DNA of 64,000 nt from NCBI RefSeq assembly GCF_018320785.1, contig NC_054872.1, positions 19,426,769-19,490,768 of the forward strand. Direction: 5' to 3'. Shown in pieces: positions 56,366 to 64,000 of this stretch. The stretch's first letter is position 1; every line of letters starts with the position of its first letter. Source of the stretch: Cheilinus undulatus. Lineage: Eukaryota > Chordata > Actinopteri > Labriformes > Labridae. A program made the position numbers and the translations under genes. The notes under the pieces are model-generated. The model had not been told where the DNA came from, did not search any database, and worked only from the letters and a program-made list of their open reading frames with translations.

Positions 56366-56959
56366 CAAGGTTGTTATAGTTAATTCAAACTAACTAAATA
56401 ACTAAAACTAAAATTCAAAAATCATTTTAGTTAACTGAAACTAAATTAAAACTGAGCTTTACAAAAAAAGAAAAAACGAACTAAAACTTAATAGTGCGTT
56501 TACAAAACTAACTAAAATAAAATAGATATGGAGACAAAATATCCTCATTTTTTGTCTTTGGCACAACCATACTGACTGGCACCTACACACAAGTCTGTGG
56601 AAGGTAAAATTGCCTGATCTGATTGGTCAAGACTTCACACAGTGGTAGTTTTATGTATGGAGTTGTATTCAAACATCATTATTAAGTAAATAAAATGATA
56701 AGTGAAGAATAGCCTGTTTGAATATGTTTTTTAAAAATGCATGACGCTCACCCAGTCCCGAAATCTATTTGTGAAAAACTAAAACTAACACTAAAACAAA
56801 AAAAAACTAAAATAAAACTAAGCATTTTTTGCAAAATAAAAAATAAACTAACAAACCAGCAGTCAAAACTAATAAAAACTAAACTGAAATCGAACATAGA
56901 AAGTGTAAAGAAAATTAAAAATATAAACTCATGAAAAATCCAAAACTATTATAACCTTG
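56366..56959. mobile_element. Non-autonomous hAT element, A-rich, with near-perfect 8-bp duplication
   Basis: Terminal repeats CAAGGTTGTTATAGTTAA and (inverse) CAAGGTTATAATAGTTTTG; flanks GTACATCA (56358-56365) and GTACATCC (56960-56967) match at 7 of 8. The body is full of AACTAAAACTAAAA words on both sides of a unique centre. It differs from the 14.5-kb family in its termini. Confidence 0.7.
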
Positions 56960-56967
56960 GTACATCC

Positions 56968-58856
56968 CCTCCTGCCCCACGGTCGGTGTTGCCCCATTTT
57001 AGAGGTCTGCAACAGATGAGCCCAAAACGTCCCAATTAAGAGGTCAGCAGCCAGATGCCTCTCAGGACACCCCTAATGACTTCAATTCATAATAAATTTT
57101 AGTTTTAAGACACTTCAGAACATACTTATTATATGATCTATAAAGCCCTGTAAGAGTGATGCAGACTGATTCCAATGTATTGGTACAAATGACGGTCAGT
57201 ATTAATTAAATTAAGCTTACTTCTTTGTGTGTTTACTTTTATCCAAACACTCACTGACAAATACCTGTCTGTGACTGATACTGCTGTAATGATTTTAAGT
57301 CAACCAAATGTGATGTGAAGTCAGGACAGGTCTGAGTAGATTTGCTTGTAGCCCCATCTTGTGGAGTGAAACGAAACTGCAGGAGACGTCCTGCTTTGTC
57401 AGCATTAACACTTTTTTTCTCAAGTCTAAACTGATTGTTTTTAGTTTTGCCACAGTGCTTTTTTAAGTGACTGCCTAAACCCTCAGTGAAGTTTTTAGAC
57501 TGTGTGAACTGGAAGATAACCCTCAGTTTTAACTTGATTTTACAAGCTTTGAGCACTACAAAGTTAAAGCACATTGTTGCACAACAGTGATTTGTGATAT
57601 GGCTCAACAAAAAAAGTCAGGTCTAAAGGGGGTTATTAATACTGACCCTGGTAGTATTTTTTTGAGAGATCATTTTGTTTCTGAAACTAATAAAATAAAA
57701 TAAATAAATAAATAAATAAAATAAGATAAAAAACAAACAAACAAACAAACAAAATAAAACTAGGATGACTGGAAAAGTTGTCCTCATAATTCCTTGCTCT
57801 GTTTAACAGTACTTGGGAAATATTCTAAAAATGGGACATTTTCTTAAGGGGGGATAATGATTTTGTCCTCATCTGTCAGCATTGTGTATTTCTATAGGCC
57901 TAAAACACCAGCAGAGGGTGCTGTTGTATAGATATTAACAGTGCACTGTTTTACAGACATAGGCATAACCCATGACATAACAGACTGAAAGGCCTCATTA
58001 ATTGCACTTGGCATGAAAACACACATTTGTAAACTTTGTGAATTTCCAATTCCAAAACAAAGATGAGATGATAAACAAATTTTAAAAATCAGGCATAATT
58101 TAAAACTTTACAATGTGAAAGTAATTTCCTTTGTTTTTACAATGAATAAATAAATTATTTGAATCAACAGATGAATAATCAAATCCAGACTTCCTCTTAA
58201 ATTTATGTTGCGTCAGAGTGGTTCCTTATTAATTTAATGGGTCTCTGTGATTTCAACAGCTCAGAGGAAGTAACACAGTGCTGCAGCCTGCTGTAGGTGC
58301 ATCCTGATGGAAAGATAATAACTCTGTAACTTCAGATGAACCGTATGTATGTAGCCTTGAGGCTTAAGAGCCAACTGTCTTGAAAACAGATGCAGTCAGA
58401 GATAGCATAGTTTCTTTAAAGTGGAAAAAGGGGTGTGCTGGGCATGCTTTCTCGCTTCCTGCCTTGCTCTGACAGATCATCTCTTTTGTTACCTGACATG
58501 AGTTAGGTAACACTTTAGATGTTACAAGATTTGTCTCGATCAGCTTTGTCATCTACAGGAAGCCTTTGTCTGATTGCTATCTTTGTATAAACAAGAGGGC
58601 TTCTTCCTCTTAATCCATGCCTTCGTGTGTGGTTGGATTTTATCTAGTTTCTTTGTCAAGCTGCTGAAACAAGTGATAAGAGTGAGGGAGAAATTTGCTT
58701 CAGGGTGGAATGAGCACAGGAATATTGTACTCAAGGAAAAGAAAAGTTATTTTGATTAAAAGTTTCTTAAGTAGAAGTAAATTGTTCTATAAATCTACTC
58801 ATGTAAAAGTAAAAATTATCCGTTTAAGGTTCACTCAAAGTACTGACAACTGATTG
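56968..58856. other. Intergenic, no gene recognised
   Basis: AT-rich. A 119-codon minus frame at 57251-57610 shows no recognisable domain and is probably chance. The microsatellite at 57690 is listed separately. Confidence 0.4.
57690..57755. repeat. (AAAT)n then (AAAC)n microsatellite
   Basis: Compound tetranucleotide run: AAAT units to about 57722, then AAAC units from about 57730. Confidence 0.9.
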
Positions 58857-59034
58857 CCTTTTTTTTTTAAGATGTATTTTTGGGCTTTTCGTGCCTTGAT
58901 TCAATAGAGGAAGACGGTGGATGGAGTTGGAAACAGGAGAGACATGTGTTAAAGGGCCACAGGCCGGATATGAATCCGGGCCGCCCACGTACATGGTTGG
59001 TGCCTTAAACCGCTGGGCCATCTGCACTCCCCCC
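58857..59034 (-). mobile_element. tRNA-derived SINE, best preserved copy
   Basis: Inverse reading: GTGCAGATGGCCCAGCGG (A box), TTTAAGGCACCAACC, then GGATTCATATCCGG (B box), a body, and a tail with AAGGCACGAAAAGCCCAAAA and a poly(A)-like end (T run at 58859-58868 on the plus strand). Internal Pol III promoter boxes are recognisable. Confidence 0.7.
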
Positions 59035-60025
59035 TAGTGACTATTTTTTATACAAAGGGGGTTGAAAAGTAAAATATGATTTATTTTGATATGGGGAAAA
59101 GAAAGAAAATATGAACCTTTGATTATATGTTTAGTTAAATGTACACATTTTGTTAGACTGCAGTGTAACTGCAAATTTGGGATGAAATGGGGAAACCTGC
59201 TCAGTCCCATTTCTTTTACTTTTACCCCTCATTTTGAAGCACCTCTTTCCCCCTAGAGGTCAAATCTTCCCCTACGAAATAGGATGACCCTTTAAGTAAG
59301 TATGTCACTGATGGCATTTAAATGAACAGATGCAACAACTATATTGGATATTTCTTTTTTAAGCATTTTTAAAAATGCTTTATCAAAATCTAAAGGACTG
59401 TAATTCATTAATTTAACAACAAATGTGACACATTACCGAGATGGGAATGTGCAAAACCTAGGAATAGGCCTATGTGGAAGGGGTGAGGAGCGAATAGATT
59501 ATTTGCAAGCACGTGATCCCAAATGTCTGTTGGGGGTCAGAGAGCAGGGGACGTCTTTTAGGCCTTTATGAATGAATGAGAATGGAGGAAAGTTAGTACT
59601 TTATTGCTCTAAATGGATCTCTATGCTTCAATTATCATCAGAAGATTTCTACATACATAGAATACGATCCCCACAGTTTATGAAAACATGATTTTTTTCC
59701 CAAATTTTGAGAACCTTGAACCTGAAATGCCTCCCTGTAATAGGAATCAGACTAAATAAAAATGTATGGCACATGGCTGCTTTCACACTGTAGACAGTTC
59801 CTTGATGTAAAAATCAAAACAACAAAAACATTTTGCCCTGGCCTACATTTATACAGTAATCAGCACCTACATACTTAGACATCATGAGTAAAGCAGTGCC
59901 ACACAGCTGACCAACAATGAATCAACCCCAGAGGGGTGGTTGACAAGGAGGAAAACCCCTTTCTCTCTTTATAAACACACCTCTCTCTTTCTCAGGGCAT
60001 TTTTTTCGATGACAGCACCAGCTCC

Positions 60026-60100
60026 CCCCTCCTTTTCTCTTTCAACCATTCTTTTCCTCTCACACTCTTCTCTTTTCCTCTCTCTGTCTCTCTCTGTTGG
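60026..60100. repeat. CT-rich low-complexity tract
   Basis: Polypyrimidine run with many TCTC and TTTTCCTC words. Confidence 0.7.
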
Positions 60101-60578
60101 CCTGAAGGCTATGCCTCTGGGATTATGACAATAGGAATCCTGTTTTGGGCATCTGTGTCTCCTTGACTTGTTGAGAAATGACTAAAGAGTAAATCCCAGA
60201 CACAGTATGTCATAGGTGTTGAAACGGCTAATACCATATTGGCATTAGAGTTAGCCAGGCTGCTGGTTTATGAGCTGCACTACGTTACATAGCAAAGAAT
60301 AGAACTTTGTACTTTAGACTACAGCCAGGGTCATTTCTTTAACACCCAGTCCTTTTTCTCTCTGTTGGGGTATAGCATTTAATGTTAATCAAATCTTTAC
60401 CTTAGAAGATAAACTCTTCAGATTCTCTGCTCATTTATATACACTCACTGATCACTTTATTAGGTATACCCGTTAAACTGCTCATTAACTAGTGCTGCAC
60501 GATTTAGTAAAAATGTACAATAATGTGGACAATAATGATATTTGCAATCACGATATAAACTTAGCACAAAAAGTAAGG

Positions 60579-60765
60579 AAATTTGTGTTTGGTAGATTAT
60601 TTCTTTTTTGTAACAATGATTTTTGGCAATAAATCTTATACCGTTAGAAAGCCTGTTTATTTCCCTTTAAAATGGTGCCATGTTTTAAAGGAAAATGTAT
60701 TTGTGGGATGAGCAGCAGAGCTGAGTATGTGGGTTGTGCCCATGAAAAATTTGCCAATGCCAAAC
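60579..60765. mobile_element. Truncated relative of the fold-back MITE
   Basis: AAATTTGTGTTTGGTAGATT through GAAAGCCTGTTTATTTCCC and GGGATGAGCAGCAGAG matches the left arm and centre of 37569-37874; the right arm is missing. It lies just before the Tc1-like relic at 60.87 kb. Confidence 0.55.
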
Positions 60766-60869
60766 AGCTTATTCTGCCATTGACTCTTATTTGGTGGTGT
60801 TTGATGGATTGGATGATTGAAGTCTGAAGAAACAAGACATATTGGCAATTTAACAATTTATTCATTTAA

Positions 60870-61620
60870 CAAACAGGAGCCACAGTAGTGTGTGGAAGAA
60901 CCATACACAGCCACAAAAGCCTGGCACCTCCTCCTCCCGGTCCCACACTGCTGTGGGATAGGGTTGTGTTGGTCACCTTGGCACTCCCAAGCTGATCCCA
61001 AAAGTGTTCATTGGGGTTGAGGTCAGGAATGCTGGCAGGCTATTCCATCTTCTCCCCTCCCAAATTGTGGAGGTCATCAAGGTTAAACCCTCTCTGTGGG
61101 GGTCAGTGTTGTCATCTTGGAGGATAGAGGTCAGTCCCAGACTGTGGGATTGCCACTGGTTGCAGAATCTTATCTCGATATCTCTCTGCATTGAGATTGC
61201 CTCTAATGATAAGCCTCGTTATTCTAGTGAGGAGGATGCCGCCCCACATCATCACACTGCCTCCACCAAAAGATGGTACTCTATTGGTGCAGCAATAACT
61301 AAAGTGTTCTCTCCTCATTTGGACCCTACAATCAAACTGATGTAGCCAGAATATGGCTTTATGGCTAAACATAATATTCCTCCACATGTTCAGGTTCCAA
61401 AGTGCGTGTTGCTGGCACCAGTGCAAAGGCTCCTGTCGGTGAAGGGCAGTTATCGACAATATCGTCCTACAAACCTTGAATGCAAACCGATAGAAGGCAG
61501 CCTACAGTTCCTAAGTGCTGACATGGTGAGAAAACAGTCTTCCTAGACTGTCTTCTTCTTGGGACGCCAACTTCGCTGCCTGTCTCTGAAATACCCCCGT
61601 ATATGAAACTTGGCCTTCAG
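60870..61620 (-). mobile_element. Tc1-like transposase relic
   Basis: Minus-strand frames encode PSFGGGSVMMWGGI and RGNLNAERYRDKIL (Tc1 transposase), then DNTDPHREG and MNTFGISLG in another frame, matching the DNAxPH and NPIEHLWD boxes. The last acidic catalytic residue is lost (Glu to Thr) and frames are broken, so it is dead. Confidence 0.8.
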
Positions 61621-61917
61621 TTTGGAGGTGGAACTAGGGCTCACTTGAAATAATGTAACACCTTGGTTTTGCAGAAAATCAGATTGAAGTTAACTCAAAA
61701 CAAAAACATATATATATAAATATTCTTTTTTTTCAATTACCTTTGCAATAGCCAAATAAAGTATCATTAAAGGGATCAACTATCTATTTTGAGCTTTTGT
61801 CGACAAGTATGTAATTGAGGTTTTAAAGTTTCACATCACCCTGTTAGGAACACATTCACCCAAACATTTAGAAATCAGGACACACGACACATCTGAGATG
61901 CTGACATGGCACAGTTA

Positions 61918-63200
61918 TTTATTGCTTTTCACTTACACTTTAAAAATCATAATGGAGTAGCAAGAGCCATTATCTTCCATTGCTTTGAAACCTTAATGAA
62001 AACTGCATTATTCTTGTGCCAGCTCAATGAGTGCAACACATACATGGCCTGTGTGAAAACGTTTGGTGGTTAGAATACTGGGCAGTGACTCCTCAAATAG
62101 CATGATCATATTTGTTTGGCAAATATGTCTCTAACAATCAATAATCACTGTGTATATTGATAAATGAGCTTTTGGGATCACAGGTTATCTTTAATAAATG
62201 TTTTTAAAATGTAAAAGGTGCAGTTGTCAGCATTAAGTCTTAACAGTACAAAATGTATGGAGCTCAGTCTAACGTGATAAAAGACACAATTACACTGCTT
62301 ATTAATACAGTCTTCCAGCAATGCTGTATTTTAAAGCCAATAAATAAAAGAAACAATAATGTACACAGGTCACACAATGCAATTGATCTTTCCTGAAACA
62401 TATCAAGTTCACACTGCTGATGTGAAAACCTCGATGTTGTAGCACCACTGAGTATGAAAGTTGTTTAACATAGCCTTGACCCGTCTCAGAGTAGTTCTCC
62501 TACATTTGATGCATTCAGTTCTTTCTTCTTTTGTTATATAACAGCGCAAAGATTCCTATTATTGTCCAGCTCTAAAGAAGCCCTCTTTGATTATTCCCAG
62601 CCTGTTTATCATCGAGAATTAAGAATAAATTCATTCTGTCTTAACTCTTCCTTTGAAATCTCCTTGGATTATCATCTCCAATTGATCAGAATTTGCAGTG
62701 CAGATCAGGATGGATCACATGCTCTAGCGTGGCAGTGCCTGAACATTGTGAAGCTCTCTCTGGTGGCCCGCCATCTTTGGCCTTTGATTGGCTGGAAGAA
62801 GTTAGGTGTCCCGGGAAAGATCTGTTTAATTACAAACTGTATATAAACAAAGCTGCTGTTTTTCAGGTTTTCTGTTTCTTTTGGATCCGTCAGTCCTCTT
62901 TGCTTTAATCAAGATCCCCATTTTATCCGTTCCTCCTCATAAGTCTCTCCTGTATTTGTACTGTCCTGATCACATTCTTGTGTAGTGCTGTCAGCATCAT
63001 GCTCTTGTATCCAGATGTCCGGCATCGCAGGGAGAAGAAAGGGCATTGCAACTCTTTGTTTTTGCACTTCCAAAGAAATGTCCTTTGTTTTTCATTGCTT
63101 GCCACACGCTTCAAGCATAAACGCTGTCTTGTCAAGCCCTGGCTTCAAACAAAGTCTTTAGTCCATGTAACTGCTCCTCAGACAGACTCCCTCTGCGTGA
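61918..63200 (-). other. Probable adamts16 3' UTR with polyadenylation signal
   Basis: About 1.3 kb follow the adamts16 stop (63201-63203) with no coding signal. A minus-strand AATAAA at 61918-61923 (plus-strand TTTATT) is a plausible end. Open frames at 62562-63295 on the plus strand are shadows or chance frames. Confidence 0.4.
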
Positions 63201-63578
63201 TTATAGGTTTGAATTTGAACAGGATTGGCAGCACTGCTTGCCGTAGAATTTGTGGCTGCAGACTCCATGCTGGGGCACCAGGTAACACCAGTTGAAGTAA
63301 TCCCTACAGGCAACATCTGCAGGAAAAAGGAGGAAGAATTAACCCAAGATTAAAGACTATAGATGACAAGAAACTGTTTTAGTGTGAGGAAGCATTTAAG
63401 TGGTGTTAGATAGTGTCAGAGCTGGAGTACCTTTCTTCTCAGGCTGTGGGCAGAAGTTAGTGTTGCAGGCCTGGGACATGGAGGGTTTAAGATGGAGAGC
63501 ACAGCCAGAGAAGGGCTTTCCTTGGACCAGACACTGGACTGTCCTGGCCTGCACTCCTCCGCCACATGTTACTGTGCA
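63201..63578 (-). CDS. adamts16: ADAMTS16 C-terminal end: last thrombospondin type-1 repeat and PLAC domain (partial gene)
   Basis: The last two exons of a secreted zinc metalloprotease of the ADAMTS family. The penultimate exon (63578-63431) encodes CTVTCGGGVQARTVQCLVQG and continues through HLKPSMSQACNTNFCPQPEK, a TSP1 repeat. It ends in phase 1 and joins the last exon (63316-63201), which encodes VACRDYFNWCYLVPQHGVCS then HKFYGKQCCQSCSNSNL and stop, the six-cysteine PLAC domain. The WCYLVPQHGVC core and SNL end fit ADAMTS16; ADAMTS18 is the close paralogue, but the ice1/tent4a neighbours support ADAMTS16. The catalytic part lies beyond the right edge; no further exon was recognised between 63,580 and 64,000. 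Confidence 0.92.
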
Positions 63579-64000
63579 CTGTGAAGAAAAAATTAACAGA
63601 AAATTGATGATGGACCTTAAACCCCTGACACTGGTGATTTTCGAGGTGTGCAATAAGCCTCCTCCAGGGGGCACTAGAGGACTTAAAGGGAGGTGAGGTG
63701 TGAGAAAACAAATAAAAAAGATATGCTTAAATAACTTTTGCAATTTGTTTGTCAAAACTGATACATTTTTAGATTTCTAATACCTACAGAACAAGAGGAG
63801 ACAGATTCTGGACTGAGCAGTGATGAATGGATTATGACCAGGACTATTTGAACTTTGGATTTTTCTGGACTGGATGCAACGATGTCCCTCACCCACAGTA
63901 TGTGATTTGCAGAGATGCCAGCTAATCACAGGATGAGGTAATGTAAACTCTGGCCTTATCACCCAAGTTTGGTGAGTAAAGGTTTTGACAGGAAGTTAAT

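Noticed and set aside
57251-57610. 119-codon minus-strand frame between ice1 and adamts16
   Set aside because: No recognisable domain, no splice or promoter context, AT-rich intergenic setting; most likely chance.

Overview
This is a stretch of a ray-finned (teleost) fish nuclear genome. The evidence is AT-rich DNA, genes split into small exons by GT-AG introns, three recognisable vertebrate genes, and many fish-type transposon relics (Tc1-like, hAT, L2/Rex-like LINEs, tRNA-derived SINEs, TTAA-flanked MITEs). There is no prokaryotic, organellar or viral gene content.

Layout: all three genes lie on the minus strand. (1) Positions 1-15,600 are intergenic and full of nested transposon fragments; no host exon was recognised. 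(2) Positions 17,569-35,288 hold the complete coding region of a non-canonical poly(A) polymerase, tent4a (papd7), rebuilt here as 12 exons and 809 codons, with a 3' UTR reaching about 15,640. (3) After only 2 kb, positions 37,315-54,522 hold ice1, the scaffold of the little elongation complex, rebuilt as 20 exons and 1,506 codons, with one 2.4-kb central exon. (4) Positions 54,523-61,900 are intergenic with more transposons. (5) Positions 63,201-63,578 hold the last two exons of adamts16 (a thrombospondin repeat and the PLAC domain); the rest of that gene lies beyond the right edge.

The order tent4a-ice1-adamts16, all in one orientation, matches the human 5p15 neighbourhood as I remember it. 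That supports calling the polymerase tent4a rather than tent4b. The three genes do not form a pathway: one adds mixed tails to RNA, one scaffolds Pol II elongation at snRNA genes, and one is a secreted metalloprotease.

I found no new defence, conflict or regulatory system. The points most worth checking are: a GC-AG intron inside the tent4a catalytic domain; a hAT element that splits a LINE with a near-perfect 8-bp target duplication; a tRNA-like SINE nested in one of two TTAA-type MITE copies; a hAT MITE with a perfect 8-bp target duplication; a 300-bp fold-back element in an ice1 intron; a possible missing coiled-coil exon in ice1; and a perfect 13-bp hairpin in an AGCT-rich patch. Exon borders were inferred by eye from splice signals, reading phase and remembered family similarity. 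Both rebuilt genes keep frame through every junction.
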